Assembly (NCBI GenBank): GCA_021779735.1 | Contig: JAJYAC010000002.1 | Coordinates: 1 to 64,000, forward strand | DNA: 64,000 nt | Source of the DNA: Actinomycetes bacterium | Lineage (GTDB): Bacteria; Actinomycetota; Acidimicrobiia; Acidimicrobiales; RAAP-2 | Reading direction: 5' to 3' | Shown here: in pieces, positions 1 to 10,776 of the stretch | Position numbering within the stretch: position 1 is the first letter of the stretch | Layout of the letters: each line of letters begins with the position of its first letter | The notes under the pieces: model-generated | Seen by the model: the letters and a program-made list of their open reading frames with translations, nothing else | Databases searched by the model: none | What the model was told of the DNA's origin: nothing | Translations under genes and position numbers: made by a program

Positions 1-798
1 GAGGGCGATGCGAAAGCCCGTGATCACCTCGTCGAAGATCAACACCGCGCCGTAGCGCGAGGTGATCTCGCGCAGACCCTCGAGGTAGCCCGGACGCGGC
101 AAAATGCAGCCGGTGTTGCACATGATCGGTTCGGTGATGACGGCGGCGATCTGCTCGGGGTTTTCGGCGAAGAGGCGTTCGATCATCTCGAGGTCGTTCC
201 ACTGGGCGATGATGAGCGAGTCGCCCATCTCAGCGGGAACCCCCGGACCCTGGGGCAGCGCCACGGGGCGCGCGTCCGAGCCCGCGAGTGCGAGGTCGGG
301 GTGCTTGGACCAGTAGATGCCGTCAGAGAAGCCGTGGTACTGACCTTCGAAGCGAATCACCTTCGTGCGCCCGGTGTAGGCGCGCGCGAGTCGCAGCCCG
401 TAGAGCACGCCCTCGGTGCCAGTGTTGACGATGCGCACGCTCTCCACGCTCGGGATCGCGTCGACGATCGCCTGGGCGAGCTCGATCTCGGGGGCCGTGG
501 GCATCGCAAAGACGGTGCCCGCACTGTGGATGCGCTCACTGACCGCGGCGGTGATGGTGGGGGGACGGTGGCCCAAGAGCATCGGTCCCAGGCCCAAGAG
601 GTAGTCGATGTACTCGTTGCCGTCGACGTCAACCAGGGTCGATCCCTCGGCGTGATCGGCGAAGATCGGGTGGGGCTCCCAGCCCGAGAAGGCGGCGCGC
701 GCGGTGGAATTCACGCCCCCGGGTATCACCGCGAGGGCCTGGGCGTAGAGCTGGGCCGACTTCGCGTAGCGCTCTGGATGGATGAAGTCGCGTGACAT
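1..798 (-). CDS. Class III aminotransferase, GSA aminomutase-like (partial)
   Basis: The gene starts at an ATG on the minus strand at 798 and runs off the left edge, so only the N-terminal half (266 codons) is present. The N-terminus carries the PGGVNS motif typical of glutamate-1-semialdehyde 2,1-aminomutases, followed by TGTEGVLYGLRLARAYTGR and, near the edge, LIFDEVITGFR, which holds the cofactor-contacting Asp of PLP fold type I enzymes. The catalytic lysine lies beyond the window. Family members transfer an amino group using PLP. This could be HemL (tetrapyrrole synthesis) or one of the many actinobacterial HemL-like paralogues. The segment EPIMCNTGC differs from the usual HemL EPVAGNMG, which favours a paralogue. 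A Shine-Dalgarno-like aggggaa precedes the start. Confidence 0.85.
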   Translation of the reverse strand, partial: MSRDFIHPERYAKSAQLYAQALAVIPGGVNSTARAAFSGWEPHPIFADHAEGSTLVDVDGNEYIDYLLGLGPMLLGHRPPTITAAVSERIHSAGTVFAMPTAPEIELAQAIVDAIPSVESVRIVNTGTEGVLYGLRLARAYTGRTKVIRFEGQYHGFSDGIYWSKHPDLALAGSDARPVALPQGPGVPAEMGDSLIIAQWNDLEMIERLFAENPEQIAAVITEPIMCNTGCILPRPGYLEGLREITSRYGAVLIFDEVITGFRIAL

Positions 799-879
799 GC
801 TTCCCCTAAGTCTTTATAACGACATAATAACTATACCACCGACGGGGAGACCCTGAGGGGAAGGTGGAGACGTCGAAGG

Positions 880-1344
880 TCAGTCGCCCAGGGTGGCGAG
901 CACCTTCTTCGCGTGGCCGTCGGCGCGCACGCCGTACCACGCGCGCTCGACGCGGCCGGTGGGGCCGATGAGAAAGGTTGAGCGGATGACGCCGGTGACT
1001 TTCTTGCCGTACATCATCTTCTCGCCGTAGGCGCCGTAGGCCGCCATCACCTCGCGCGTGGGGTCGCTCAACAGGTCAAAGGTCAGCGCGTACTTGGCGC
1101 GGAACTTCTGGTGGCTCGTCGCGTCGTCGGGCGAGACCCCGAGCACCGTCACGTCCAGGGCCTCAAAGCCCGCGAGGTCCTCGTTGAACTGACAGGCCTC
1201 CTTGGTGCAGCCGGGCGTGTCGTCGGCGGGGTAGAAGTAGAGCACGACGCGTCGACCCTTGAGAGAGGCGAGCGAGACGACCTCGCCGTCTTGGTTGGTG
1301 AGGCGAAAAGCGGGGGCGCGGTCGCCGGGTGACAGACGGGGCAT
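880..1344 (-). CDS. bcp: Thiol peroxidase Bcp/PrxQ
   Basis: This 154-residue cytoplasmic peroxiredoxin reduces hydrogen and organic peroxides with thiols from thioredoxin. The N-terminal LSPGDRAPAFRL and the motif PADDTPGCTKEACQF are diagnostic of the AhpC/TSA Bcp (PrxQ) subgroup. Cys46 is the predicted peroxidatic cysteine. Cys51, five residues later, is the predicted resolving cysteine of the intramolecular-disulfide type. The length matches the family. It stands alone, with short gaps on both sides. Confidence 0.95.
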   Translation of the reverse strand: MPRLSPGDRAPAFRLTNQDGEVVSLASLKGRRVVLYFYPADDTPGCTKEACQFNEDLAGFEALDVTVLGVSPDDATSHQKFRAKYALTFDLLSDPTREVMAAYGAYGEKMMYGKKVTGVIRSTFLIGPTGRVERAWYGVRADGHAKKVLATLGD

Positions 1345-1465
1345 GGTTTCTCACATTCACGAAGTCGGCGTCACGAAGCGTAGGGCCCTCGCGGCGCCGG
1401 CGCAGAAATAGTCGGCAATTCATGGATTTTCGCCCCTAGACTGGTGGTCGCTGTAGAAGTTCAGC

Positions 1466-2776
1466 GTGGGCCCACTTTTTCTCCACGAACGACGGTTCCG
1501 GGTCCGACCGAGAAATGACCGTAGTTCCGTGACGAGCGAAACCATCGAGTCGGCGACCACGTCGCGCGACTCTTATGCCACCACCGTAACCTTCGCCGAA
1601 TTGGGCGTGCACCCTGATCTGTGCGCCCAGCTCGAACGCGACGGGATCACCACGGCCTTCCCCATCCAAGCGATGACGATCCACGACGCCCTCGCCGGGC
1701 GCGACGTCTGCGGCAAGGCCAAGACCGGCTCGGGCAAGACCCTGGGCTTTGGACTGCCGATGCTCCAGCGCGTCGCGGCCAGCGAGGCGCCCGAGGCGAC
1801 CGACCGAGCCGCGCGACCGCGCGGCCTGGTGCTCTTGCCCACGCGCGAGCTCGCGGTGCAGGTCCACGAGGTCCTCGAGCCCCTCGGGGCGGCGCTGGGG
1901 CTGCGGGTGAGCGCCGTCTACGGCGGCGCCGACATCGAACGTCAGGTCAAGTCTCTGCGCAAGGGCAGCGACATCATCATCGCCACGCCTGGGCGTCTCA
2001 TCGACCTGGGAGACCGGGGCGAACTCAACGTCGAGGGCCTCGACGTGCTCGTCCTCGACGAGGCCGACCGCATGGCCGACATGGGCTTCATGCCCCAGGT
2101 GGAGTGGGTGCTGCGACGCATCGCCCAGCACCCCCACCAGACGCTGCTCTTCTCGGCGACCCTCGACGGGGCCGTCGACCGACTGGTGTCGCGCTATCTC
2201 ACCGACCCCGTCTTCCACGAAGTCGCCAGTGACACCCAGACCGTCTCGCAGATGGTCCACCACTTCCTCAACGTCCACCAGATGGACCGCGTGAAGGTGG
2301 CCGCGGCGATTTGCAATTCCTACGACAAGACGATCGTCTTCTGTCGCACGAAGCGCGGCGCGGACCGCCTCGTCGAGCAGCTCGCCAAGGAGGGCGTCTC
2401 GGCCGCCGCCATTCACGGTGACCTGCGCCAGAGCCAGCGCGAGAAGGCCCTCGCGGACTTCTCGGCCGAGAAGTTGCCGGTGCTCGTGGCCACGGACGTC
2501 GCCGCGCGCGGCCTGCACATTGACGGCGTGGACTGCGTGATGCACTTCGACCCGCCCGAAGACCAAAAGGCGTACCTACACCGCAGTGGACGCACCGCGC
2601 GCGCGGGTTCCACCGGCGTCGTCGTCTCGCTCCTGTTGTGGAACCAGATCGTCGAGGCGGAGGTCATCATGCGTCGCCTGGCTCTAAAGCGCCCGATCGT
2701 CGAGGTGTTCTCCAACAATCCTCACCTAAAGGACCTCGCGGCCTGGGAGCCGACGATGGAGGACTCCGTTCTGTGA
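1466..2776 (+). CDS. DEAD-box ATP-dependent RNA helicase
   Basis: A 436-residue RNA helicase of the RhlE/CsdA-like group, which unwinds short RNA duplexes using ATP. The motifs occur in order: Q motif (FAELG ... FPIQAMTI), motif I AKTGSGKT, PTRELA, TPGR, motif II DEAD, motif III SAT, then the C-terminal RecA domain with DVAARGLHIDGVD and HRSGRTAR. There is little extension beyond the core. The translated start is uncertain: GTG/ATG-type codons occur at 1466 and an in-frame GTG lies at 1529, both upstream of the Q motif. Its stop overlaps the start of the following deacetylase gene (GTGA), so the two are probably co-transcribed. Confidence 0.93.
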   Translation: MGPLFLHERRFRVRPRNDRSSVTSETIESATTSRDSYATTVTFAELGVHPDLCAQLERDGITTAFPIQAMTIHDALAGRDVCGKAKTGSGKTLGFGLPMLQRVAASEAPEATDRAARPRGLVLLPTRELAVQVHEVLEPLGAALGLRVSAVYGGADIERQVKSLRKGSDIIIATPGRLIDLGDRGELNVEGLDVLVLDEADRMADMGFMPQVEWVLRRIAQHPHQTLLFSATLDGAVDRLVSRYLTDPVFHEVASDTQTVSQMVHHFLNVHQMDRVKVAAAICNSYDKTIVFCRTKRGADRLVEQLAKEGVSAAAIHGDLRQSQREKALADFSAEKLPVLVATDVAARGLHIDGVDCVMHFDPPEDQKAYLHRSGRTARAGSTGVVVSLLLWNQIVEAEVIMRRLALKRPIVEVFSNNPHLKDLAAWEPTMEDSVL

Positions 2777-3510
2777 GCAAGAAGAAACTCGCCCTCTTTC
2801 GGGCCGACCCGGACATTCGTCGCGCCCTCGTGGTCGTCGCCCACCCCGATGACGTTGACTTTGGCACCGCGGGCACCATTGCGACCCTGACCGCCCAGGG
2901 CGTTGACGTCGCTTACTGCCTCGTCACCTCCGGTGACGCCGGCGGGGACGAGTCGACTCTCACCAACGATGAGCGAGCCGCGCTGCGCGAGCACGAGCAG
3001 CGCGCCGCGGCCCACGAGGTGGGCGTGAGCGACCTGACGTTTCTTGGCTACCCCGACGGCAAGGTGGAGGTGACGCTCGACCTACGCCGCGACATCGCTC
3101 GCGTGATTCGTCGCCACCAGCCCGACCTCGTCATCGCCCAGAGCCCCGAGCGCAACTGGGAGCGCATCTTCGCAAGCCACCCCGACCACCTCGCGGCCGG
3201 TGAGGCGACCCTGCGCGCGGTCTACCCCGACGCGCGCAACCCCCACGCGTTTCCCGAGTTGCTCGACTTTGGCTACCTGCCCCACCGAGTGCCTACGGTG
3301 TGGCTCGCGAGTTCGGCGAGCCCCACGATGGTCGTAGACATCACCGACACCTTCGACAAGAAGATGGCGGCCCTGTCGCGCCACGAGAGCCAAGTCGGGG
3401 GCCGCGACGACTTGGAGGAGATGGTGCGCCACTGGGCTCGTCGTAGCGCCAAGGCGGCGGGTCTAGGCAAGGGACGACTCGCCGAGGGATTTCGCGTCGT
3501 CAACACGTAG
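2773..3510 (+). CDS. PIG-L/LmbE family deacetylase
   Basis: A 245-residue member of the PIG-L zinc deacetylase family, which includes MshB and Mca of mycothiol metabolism and removes N-acyl groups from GlcNAc-like substrates. The metal-binding motif AHPDD lies near residue 24, and a second conserved block FASHPDH supplies the further His ligand. The GTG start at 2773 is chosen because it overlaps the helicase stop by four bases and begins just before the conserved core; longer readings would run back into the helicase gene. The substrate cannot be read from sequence. Mycothiol-related, bacillithiol-like or generic GlcNAc deacetylation are all possible. Confidence 0.85.
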   Translation: MSKKKLALFRADPDIRRALVVVAHPDDVDFGTAGTIATLTAQGVDVAYCLVTSGDAGGDESTLTNDERAALREHEQRAAAHEVGVSDLTFLGYPDGKVEVTLDLRRDIARVIRRHQPDLVIAQSPERNWERIFASHPDHLAAGEATLRAVYPDARNPHAFPELLDFGYLPHRVPTVWLASSASPTMVVDITDTFDKKMAALSRHESQVGGRDDLEEMVRHWARRSAKAAGLGKGRLAEGFRVVNT

Positions 3511-3537
3511 AAAACGTGGCCGTCCTATGGTGACAAC

Positions 3538-5238
3538 GTGGGACGCGCGAAGACACTAGGGCACCGCACGCGCGTCGCCCAGCGCGTTCCCATTCGCGGA
3601 CTGGGTGACTTGATGAGCGGCCTGACGCGCGAGAACGCCCCGCGCGAGGTGCTCGCGGGCGTGACGCTGCTCGCGATCGCCATCCCCGAACAACTCGCGA
3701 CCTCTCAGTTGGCGGGCGTCGCGGCCTTTAGCGCCATGGTGGCCTTCATCGCGGCCACCTTCGCGTTCACTCTCTTTGGCGCCAATCCCATTGTCTCGGT
3801 GGGGGCCGACTCTACGATCGCGCCCCTCTTCGCGGTGGCCCTGTTGCGACTCGCGGCGCCCAACTCATCGCACTACTTGACTTTGGTGGCGACCGCGGCG
3901 GTTCTCACCGGCGTCTTGGTAGGCGTCGTCGGGCTCTTTCGCCTGGGCTGGCTGGCCGACTTCCTCTCGATGCCCATCGTCACGGGATTCATGGCGGGCA
4001 TCGGGGTGATCATCATCGTGCACCAGTTGCCCCACCTGCTGGGCGTCGCCGGTGGCGGCGAGTCCGTCGCCTCGCGCCTCAGCGCTCTCAGCCATCAGCT
4101 CGGCCACGTGAACGCGTGGTCGTTCGCCATTGGCGCGGCGACGCTCGTGCTGATGGTTCTCGGTGAGAAGTTCAACCCACGCCTGCCGACTGCCCTCGTC
4201 GCGGTGCTCGGCTTTAGCTTGTTCAGCTCACTCGCGTCGCTCTCGCGACACGGCGTCCAGCAACTCGGCTCCGTCGTCGCGGGTGGGCCGACCTGGCGCC
4301 TCCAGGTGCTCAGCGCTCACGACTGGAGCGCGGTGGTGACGACCTCGTTCACCCTCGCGGTCGTGGTCATCAGCCAGAGCGCGGCGACCTCGCGCGTCTC
4401 GGCCGACGAGATCGGCGTCGCGGAGAACCTCAACCGTGACTTCGTGGGCGTGGGAGTGGCCAACGTCGTAGCCGGGCTGTGCGGAACCTTCCCCGTAGAC
4501 GCGTCTCCCGCGCGCACGTCGGTAGTCTCGCTCGCCGGAGGGCGTACGAAGTTGGTGGGACTCGTCGCCGGCCTCGGAGCGCTCGCCCTCTCGCCCCTCG
4601 CCTCGCGCGCCGAGTCGATCCCCCTGGCCGTGCTCTCGGGGGTGCTGCTCTTCGTCGCGGGACGCCTCATCAAGATTGGCCAGTTTCGCACCATCTACTC
4701 GGTGAGCCGAGGGGAGTTCGCCGTCGCGCTGGTCTCCCTGCTCGGCGTGATCGTGCTGGGCGTGGAGCTCGGCCTCGTCGTCGCGGTGGCCCTGGCGATC
4801 CTGATGCGTACCTGGCGTTCGGCGCGCCCGCGCATGATCGAGCTCGGTCGACGCGACGACACCACGAGCTGGGAGCCCGTCGCGGTGCACGGGGTTGAGC
4901 GACGCAATCACGTCCTGGCGGTGCTCTTCGACGAAGCCCTCTACTTCGCCAACGCCGGGGTGTTCCGGCGCGAGATGCACGACCTGCTCGCTCAGCATCC
5001 CAACACCAGCCACGTCGTCCTCGACGCCGTGGCCATTCCCGATATTGACTACACGGGTCTGGTCACGCTCGCCCAGATCGTCGAGGACCTGAACAAGGAC
5101 GACATCGACGTGCGCGTCGCCCGCGCGAACGACGCGGTGCGCGAGCGCCTCGCGCACTCGAGCTCGCCGGCCGTGCGCTCCCTCGCGCTCTTTGACAGCG
5201 TCGACGCGGCGGTGTCCGCCGCGCGGCACCGCCGCTAG
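3538..5238 (+). CDS. SulP family anion transporter with STAS domain
   Basis: A 566-residue SLC26/SulP-type inner-membrane anion permease. The first ~430 residues are dominated by hydrophobic segments, beginning around [23 protein letters not shown], the typical SulP opening. They are followed by a cytoplasmic STAS domain at about 445-560 ([17 protein letters not shown] ... [19 protein letters not shown]). Substrates in the family include sulfate, bicarbonate and dicarboxylates; which applies here is unknown. The GTG start at 3538 has TATGGT six bases upstream, so the mRNA may be leaderless. The stop codon shares the tetranucleotide CTAG with the oppositely oriented aconitase gene. Confidence 0.9.
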   Translation: MGRAKTLGHRTRVAQRVPIRGLGDLMSGLTRENAPREVLAGVTLLAIAIPEQLATSQLAGVAAFSAMVAFIAATFAFTLFGANPIVSVGADSTIAPLFAVALLRLAAPNSSHYLTLVATAAVLTGVLVGVVGLFRLGWLADFLSMPIVTGFMAGIGVIIIVHQLPHLLGVAGGGESVASRLSALSHQLGHVNAWSFAIGAATLVLMVLGEKFNPRLPTALVAVLGFSLFSSLASLSRHGVQQLGSVVAGGPTWRLQVLSAHDWSAVVTTSFTLAVVVISQSAATSRVSADEIGVAENLNRDFVGVGVANVVAGLCGTFPVDASPARTSVVSLAGGRTKLVGLVAGLGALALSPLASRAESIPLAVLSGVLLFVAGRLIKIGQFRTIYSVSRGEFAVALVSLLGVIVLGVELGLVVAVALAILMRTWRSARPRMIELGRRDDTTSWEPVAVHGVERRNHVLAVLFDEALYFANAGVFRREMHDLLAQHPNTSHVVLDAVAIPDIDYTGLVTLAQIVEDLNKDDIDVRVARANDAVRERLAHSSSPAVRSLALFDSVDAAVSAARHRR

Positions 5239-7913
5239 CTCGCCGCCAGCTGACGCAGCACGAAGTTGAGTACACCGCCGTGGCGGTAGTACTCGGCCTC
5301 GGTGGGCGTGTCGATGCGCAGGCGCACCTCGAAAGTGACGCTCTCGCCGCTCGGGCGCGTCGCGCGCACGCTCACCCGCCCCACGGTCTCACCGCGATTG
5401 AGCGCCTCGAGTCCGGTCACGTCAAAGACCTCCGTGCCGTCGAGGTCGTAGGTCGCCGCCGACTCACCGGGTAGGAACTGCAGGGGCAGCACGCCCATGC
5501 CCACGAGATTCGAGCGGTGAATGCGCTCGAAGCTCTCCACGAGCACCGCGCGCACGCCGAGCAGCTTCGTGCCCTTGGCGGCCCAGTCGCGACTCGAGCC
5601 ACTGCCGTACTCTTTGCCGGCCAGGATCACGAGCGGCGTGTGCTCGCTCGCGTAGGCGATCGCCGCGTCGTAGATCGACATCGGCGTCTCTTCGGGAAAC
5701 TTCACGGTCACGCCGCCCTCGGTGCCCGGGGCCAACTGGTTGCGCAGGCGGATGTTGGCGAACGTGCCGCGCATCATGACTTCGTGGTTGCCCCGGCGCG
5801 TGCCGTAGCTGTTGAAGTCCTCGCGCGCGACGCCGTGATCGGTCAGATAGACCCCCGCCGGGACGTTCGCGCGGATGTTGCCGGCGGGCGAGATGTGGTC
5901 GGTCGTGACCGAGTCGCCCAGCTTGGCGAGCACGCGCGCGCCGAGAACGTCAGAGACGAGGCCCGGCTCCTTGGTCAGCCCGTCAAAGAAGGGCGAGAGC
6001 TTCACGTAGGTCGACGAGTCGTCCCAGGCGTAAGTCACAGTGTCCGCACTCGCCACCTGCGCCCAGCGCTCATCGCCCGTGAAGGCGCTCGCGTAACGGG
6101 TCGCGAACATCTCGGGGGTCAGCGCCGCACGCACCGCGCTCGCGACGTCGGCGTCGCTCGGCCAGAGGTCCTTTAAGTAGACGTCCACGCCGTTCGCGTC
6201 GACGCCGAGCGGCTCGCTGGTCAGGTCGATGTCGATCGTGCCGGCGAGGGCGTAGGCCACGACGAGCGGGGGACTCGCGAGGAAGTTCTGCTTGACGTCG
6301 GGGTGGATGCGACCCTCGAAGTTGCGATTGCCCGAGAGCACCGAGACCACCGAGAGGTCGTGACGGTTCACGCTCTCGGATACGCCCTCGAGCAGGGGGC
6401 CGGTGTTGCCGATGCAGGTGGTGCAGCCAAAGCCCGCCAGGTAGAAGCCGAGGCTTTCGAGGGGCGCCACGAGGTCGGCGCGCTCGAGGTAGTCCATGAC
6501 GACGCGACTGCCCGGCGCCAGGGAGGTCTTGACCCAGGGCTTGGCCGAGAGGCCGCGCTCGTGCGCGGCTCGCGCCACGAGTCCGGCCGCGACGAGTACC
6601 GCCGGGTTCGAGGTGTTCGTGCACGAGGTGATCGCCGCCACCGTGACCGCGCCGTCGGCGAGAGTTGCCGCGGCACCCTCGCCGGAGACCTCGAGGGGCT
6701 CGCGGCCCAGGGCGGTGCGAAACGCGCCGCGCGCGCCGGCGAGGTTGACTCGGTCCTGGGGCCGCTTGGGACCCGCGAGGCTGGGCTCGACGCTCGACAG
6801 GTCGAGCTCGGCGTACTCGGAGTAGACGGGCTCGGGCTTCGTGGCGTCGTGAAAGATCCCCTGGGCCCTCGCGTAGGCCTCGACGAGAGCGACGTGCTCG
6901 GCCGAGCGACCCGTGAAGGTGAGGTAGTCCAGGGTGACCTGGTCAATCGGAAAGAGCGTGCAGGTCGCGCCGTACTCGGGCGACATGTTGCCGATGGTCG
7001 CGCGCGTCTCGAGACTGAGGGCCGCCACTCCGGGCCCGTAGGCCTCGACGAACTTGCCCACGACACCGTGGCGGCGCAGCAACTCGGTGATCGTGAGGAC
7101 GACGTCGGTCGCCGTCACGCCCTCGCGGGTGGCACCGGTAAGGCGCAGTCCCACGACCGGGGGAATCAGCATGGACGTGGGCTGGCCGAGCATGCCCGCC
7201 TCAGCCTCGATGCCGCCCACGCCCCAGCCGAGAACGCCCAGGCCGTTGACCATCGTGGTGTGCGAGTCGGTGCCCACCACGGTGTCGAGGAAGGCGACGC
7301 CGTCGGTCTCAAAGACGACGCGCGCGAGGTGCTCGAGGTTGACCTGGTGGCAGATGCCCATGCCCGGCGGCACGACGCGAAATCCCTCCAGGGAGTTCTG
7401 GGCCCACTTGAGAAACGTGTAGCGCTCGACGTTGCGCTGGTACTCGATGGCGACGTTCGCCTCGAAGCTGGCCGGCGTGCCGGTCTCTTCCAAGATCACC
7501 GAGTGGTCGATGACGAGCTCGACCGGCACGAGGGGGTTGATCTTCGCCGGGTCGCCGCCGAGGGCGATGATGGCGTCGCGCATGCTGGCCAGGTCCACCA
7601 CCGCCGGCACCCCGGTCAAGTCCTGCATCAGCACACGCTCGGGGGTGAAGGCGATCTCCTCGGCGTTGTCGCCGGCGGCCTCGCCGTGGTTCTCGGGGTG
7701 CTGGGCCCAGCGCGCCAGCGCCTCGATATCGGCGGCCTTGACCTTGATGCCATCCTCGTGGCGCAGCAGATTCTCGAGTAGCACCTTGATCGAGTAGGGC
7801 AGCGTGTCCGCGCCCAGGGCGTGCAACGCCTCGGCGTTCAGCGAGTAGTAGGTGAGTGTGCGGTCGCCCACACGAAGGGTCGCGCGCGCGCCGAAGGAGT
7901 CAAGTGAGGTCAT
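5235..7913 (-). CDS. acnA: Aconitate hydratase A
   Basis: An 892-residue monomeric aconitase that interconverts citrate and isocitrate in the TCA cycle. The [4Fe-4S] ligands are seen in [11 protein letters not shown] and in [11 protein letters not shown]. The swivel domain follows, with the substrate-binding sequence [16 protein letters not shown]. The length is the standard AcnA/IRP length. The ATG at 7913 is chosen because [16 protein letters not shown] is the expected N-terminus; the open frame extends upstream only as antisense to argS. CAGAAT lies six bases before the start and could be a -10 element of a leaderless transcript. The stop overlaps the SulP gene by CTAG. Confidence 0.97.
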   Translation of the reverse strand: MTSLDSFGARATLRVGDRTLTYYSLNAEALHALGADTLPYSIKVLLENLLRHEDGIKVKAADIEALARWAQHPENHGEAAGDNAEEIAFTPERVLMQDLTGVPAVVDLASMRDAIIALGGDPAKINPLVPVELVIDHSVILEETGTPASFEANVAIEYQRNVERYTFLKWAQNSLEGFRVVPPGMGICHQVNLEHLARVVFETDGVAFLDTVVGTDSHTTMVNGLGVLGWGVGGIEAEAGMLGQPTSMLIPPVVGLRLTGATREGVTATDVVLTITELLRRHGVVGKFVEAYGPGVAALSLETRATIGNMSPEYGATCTLFPIDQVTLDYLTFTGRSAEHVALVEAYARAQGIFHDATKPEPVYSEYAELDLSSVEPSLAGPKRPQDRVNLAGARGAFRTALGREPLEVSGEGAAATLADGAVTVAAITSCTNTSNPAVLVAAGLVARAAHERGLSAKPWVKTSLAPGSRVVMDYLERADLVAPLESLGFYLAGFGCTTCIGNTGPLLEGVSESVNRHDLSVVSVLSGNRNFEGRIHPDVKQNFLASPPLVVAYALAGTIDIDLTSEPLGVDANGVDVYLKDLWPSDADVASAVRAALTPEMFATRYASAFTGDERWAQVASADTVTYAWDDSSTYVKLSPFFDGLTKEPGLVSDVLGARVLAKLGDSVTTDHISPAGNIRANVPAGVYLTDHGVAREDFNSYGTRRGNHEVMMRGTFANIRLRNQLAPGTEGGVTVKFPEETPMSIYDAAIAYASEHTPLVILAGKEYGSGSSRDWAAKGTKLLGVRAVLVESFERIHRSNLVGMGVLPLQFLPGESAATYDLDGTEVFDVTGLEALNRGETVGRVSVRATRPSGESVTFEVRLRIDTPTEAEYYRHGGVLNFVLRQLAAS

Positions 7914-7988
7914 CTCTCTATTCTGCCCCCATTTGACGGATCGAGTTTCCTCGCGACCAGGCCCTTCGTCAGGTGCGAGACTGAATGG

Positions 7989-9704
7989 ATGATCTCGACC
8001 TACGCGCGGCTCGCGGAACGACTCTCGGCGGCCTTCTCCGCCGTTTCGGAGGGCGCGGACCCGGTGCTGCGTATCTCCGAACACGGCGACTACCAAGCCA
8101 ATGGCGTGATGGCCCTCGCCAAATCCCTGGGGCGCAGTCCGCGCGAGGTGGCCGCCGAGGTGATTTCGCACCTCGACCTCGCCGACCTCGCCTCGGTTGA
8201 GGTTGCGGGTCCGGGCTTTCTCAACCTCACTCTCACACCCGGGTTCCTCGGCGCCCAGCTGCGCGCGATGGCCCTCGATGAGCGCCTCGGCGTGGCGCTC
8301 GACAGCGCCCGACGGGTCCTCATCGACTACTCGGCGCCCAACGTGGCCAAGGAGATGCACGTCGGCCACCTGCGCTCCACGGTGATCGGCGACGCTCTGG
8401 CCCGTATGCACCGCTACGTGGGCCACGAGGTGATCGCCCGCAATCACGTCGGCGACTGGGGTACACCCTTTGGCATGCTCATCGAGCACCTCATTGACTT
8501 AGGCGAAGAGAGCGCGGTGACGTCACTGTCCATTGGCGACCTCGACTCCTTCTACAAGGCCGCGCGCCACAAGTTCGACACCGACGAGGTCTTCGCGGAC
8601 CGGGCTCGCTCGCGCGTCGTGGCCCTCCAGGGGGGAGACGCCGAGACGAGGCGGCTGTGGCGCATCTTGGTCGACGAGTCGGTTGTCTACTTCTCTCAGG
8701 TCTACGACCTGCTCGACGTGAGCCTGACGCCGGGCGACGTCGCGGGCGAGTCGTCCTACAATCACCTGCTCGCGGGCGTCGTCGACGACCTGACCGCCAC
8801 CGGGCTGCTCGTAGAGAGCGACGGCGCGCTGTGCGTCTTTCCCGAGGGGTTCACCAATCGCGACGGCGAGGCGCTGCCTCTCATCGTCAAGAAGAGTGAC
8901 GAAGGCTTCGGCTACGCCGCGACCGACCTTGCCGCGCTTCGTCAGCGCGTCGACGAGCTGGAAGTTGACGAGATGCTCTACGTGGTGGGCGCCCCTCAGG
9001 CCCAGCACCTAGAAATGGTCTTCGCGGTGGCGCGTCTCGCTGGCTGGCTGCCCGAGCGTGTGCACTGCGAGCACGTGGCCTTTGGCAGTGTTCTGGGCAC
9101 TGATCGCAAGATGCTGCGCACCCGCGCCGGTGTGTCGGTGAAACTCGTGGGACTGCTCGACGAGGCGATTGAGCGCGCGAGCGAGGCCCTAATTGAGCGC
9201 CACGTAGCACTCGACGACGAGTCGCGCGACGAACTTTCCCTGCAGATCGCGCGCGCGGCGATCAAGTGGGCCGACCTGTCCACCGAGCGCCAACGCGACT
9301 ACGTCTTTGACCTGGATCGCATGGTGAGCTTCGAGGGCGAAACCGGCCCCTACCTGCAGTACGCGCACGCGCGTCAGCGCTCCATCCTTCGTCGCGCGGG
9401 TGAGACGTGGAGCATCGAGGCCGCGCCCTTCGTGCTCGCCGAAGACGCCGAACGCGATTTGGCGCTCGGTCTGCTCGCCCTACCCGAGGCCGTGGCCGGT
9501 GCGCTGGAGACGTCTCACCCGCATCGACTCTGCACCTACCTCTTTGACCTGGCCCAGCGTTTCACCGCCTTCTACGAGGCCTGTCCGGTCCTCGCGGCGC
9601 CCGGGGCCAGTCGCGACGAGCGCCTCGCGCTCTGTGAGCTGTCCGCGCGCACGCTGGCCACGGGACTCTCCCTGCTGGGCATCGCCGCGCCGGAGCGGAT
9701 GTAG
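7989..9704 (+). CDS. argS: Arginyl-tRNA synthetase
   Basis: A 571-residue class I aminoacyl-tRNA synthetase that charges tRNA-Arg with arginine. The N-terminal Add1 domain is followed by the HIGH-type motif [12 protein letters not shown]. The usual KMSKS loop is replaced by the ArgRS-type sequence [10 protein letters not shown]. The C-terminal DALR anticodon-binding domain includes [15 protein letters not shown] and ends normally. In many actinobacteria argS is directly followed by lysA-hom-thrC-thrB-rho. Here lysA is about 36 kb downstream, which suggests that the intervening block was inserted or that the cluster was rearranged. The divergent acnA start is 75 bp away. Confidence 0.98.
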   Translation: MISTYARLAERLSAAFSAVSEGADPVLRISEHGDYQANGVMALAKSLGRSPREVAAEVISHLDLADLASVEVAGPGFLNLTLTPGFLGAQLRAMALDERLGVALDSARRVLIDYSAPNVAKEMHVGHLRSTVIGDALARMHRYVGHEVIARNHVGDWGTPFGMLIEHLIDLGEESAVTSLSIGDLDSFYKAARHKFDTDEVFADRARSRVVALQGGDAETRRLWRILVDESVVYFSQVYDLLDVSLTPGDVAGESSYNHLLAGVVDDLTATGLLVESDGALCVFPEGFTNRDGEALPLIVKKSDEGFGYAATDLAALRQRVDELEVDEMLYVVGAPQAQHLEMVFAVARLAGWLPERVHCEHVAFGSVLGTDRKMLRTRAGVSVKLVGLLDEAIERASEALIERHVALDDESRDELSLQIARAAIKWADLSTERQRDYVFDLDRMVSFEGETGPYLQYAHARQRSILRRAGETWSIEAAPFVLAEDAERDLALGLLALPEAVAGALETSHPHRLCTYLFDLAQRFTAFYEACPVLAAPGASRDERLALCELSARTLATGLSLLGIAAPERM

Positions 9705-9997
9705 CGCCGCTTTGCGCGGGTGAATATCCGGGGCCGCAGGACTCGCGATTCCCGGGACACCCGCTGGTCCCGTCGCTGCCGTGGTACCGGTAGCGCCCGT
9801 TGCGCCCGTTGCGCCGGTGGTCACGGTGGCCCGCGACCACGCGTGATCGGCTCGCCTCGTGCGCGAAGCAACCGTGGCCAGCGCGGTGGACCTTTCGGAT
9901 GAAGGGGGCCGACGCCCGTGAGAACCGGGACCTAGTACGTGAGCGCCTCGGTCAGAGTCCCACCCGCGCCGTGGGTGACGGCGGGGCCGTGAATCTT
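9705..9997. other. Gene-poor gap with a simple-sequence tract
   Basis: No convincing gene is visible here. Between about 9790 and 9830 there is a short simple-sequence tract built on repeats of the type gcccgttgc. On the minus strand it would read Gly-Ala-Thr triplets. The rest is ordinary high-GC sequence between the argS stop and the stop of the oppositely oriented YdeI-like gene. I see no clear terminator hairpin with a T-run. Confidence 0.4.
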
Positions 9998-10591
9998 CTA
10001 CTCGGCTGAACGTCGAGTCTGAGGATGAATGGTCTCACCTCGGGCCAACATCTCGACAAATTCGCTGATGCGTCGAGAGCGGGTGTCGCGTCTCTTGGCG
10101 TTGGCGATCCGGTAGAGGATGGCGTAGCGATTCGCACGGGTGAGCGTCTCGAACGTCGCGCTTGCGCGAGGATTGGCGCTCAGGGCAGTCACGAGTTCCT
10201 CTGGCACCTCGATGCTGGCTTGGCCCGCGTAGGCGGCCTCCCATCGACCATCTTCCTTGGCCCGTCTCACCTCGTCTTCGCCGCTTCGATGCATTCGCCC
10301 GGTGGCGATCAGCCTCTCGGCAATCGCGACGTTGCGCTGAGACCACGCGCCACGAGCCGTTCGGGGCGTGAAACGCCGTCGGAACGTCGTGGCGTCACGA
10401 CGTCCTAGCTGACCATCGATCCAGCCAAAGCAGATCGCCTCCTCGAGCGCCTCGTCGTACGAGACGGAAGTCGGATCAGTCGTTCCCCTCTTGGCCAGTA
10501 TCAGCCAGACTCCCTGAGAGTCGCCGTGATTCGTGTCCAACCAACGTCGCCACGCGCGGACGTCTGTGACCAGCAGCTCTGGGACGTCCAC
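9998..10591 (-). CDS. YdeI/OmpD-associated family protein
   Basis: A 197-residue protein of the YdeI (bacteriocin-protection, DUF1801-related) family. Supporting sequence is the N-terminal WRRWLDTNHGDSQGVWLILAKRG, the block SYDEALEEAICFGWIDGQ, and the C-terminal NPRASATFETLTRANRYAILYRIANAKRRDTRSRRI, which is characteristic of the family. The biochemical function is not established; members are small soluble cytoplasmic proteins. The GTG start at 10591 is supported by TACGGT seven bases upstream, the spacing seen at other heads of transcription units in this window. Confidence 0.85.
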   Translation of the reverse strand: MDVPELLVTDVRAWRRWLDTNHGDSQGVWLILAKRGTTDPTSVSYDEALEEAICFGWIDGQLGRRDATTFRRRFTPRTARGAWSQRNVAIAERLIATGRMHRSGEDEVRRAKEDGRWEAAYAGQASIEVPEELVTALSANPRASATFETLTRANRYAILYRIANAKRRDTRSRRISEFVEMLARGETIHPQTRRSAE

Positions 10592-10776
10592 GAGGTTTAC
10601 CGTATCTCGCGCGTGTCATTCAGGGCGCACGCACTGCTCGCGAGCGCGTCCTTCGGTACTTTCGCGGACCCGCTGGATTCCCACGTGCCGCGCTGTCGAC
10701 AGTGTCAGGGCGGCGGTGGGCTCGACAACCCCTCTAGAGTGAGCCCGAGGCGCGTCGCGCCACCCGGGGGGGAATT

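Noticed and set aside
301..795. Long plus-strand open frame opposite the left-edge aminotransferase
   Set aside because: It is an antisense shadow of the class III aminotransferase, which has clear family motifs on the minus strand. Such shadows occur throughout this GC-rich window (e.g. opposite mftF, acnA, kor genes).
9480..9824. Minus-strand frame with a collagen-like Gly-X-Y tract (GATGATGATG)
   Set aside because: It would overlap the 3' end of argS in antisense by over 200 bp, and most of its length is a shadow of argS codons. The tract is explained by a short simple repeat in the gap. No ribosome site supports it.
10749..10761. GGCGCGTCGCGCC palindrome before the alcohol dehydrogenase
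   Set aside because: Composed entirely of high-GC dinucleotides common in this genome. Symmetric strings of this kind arise often and nothing else supports an operator.
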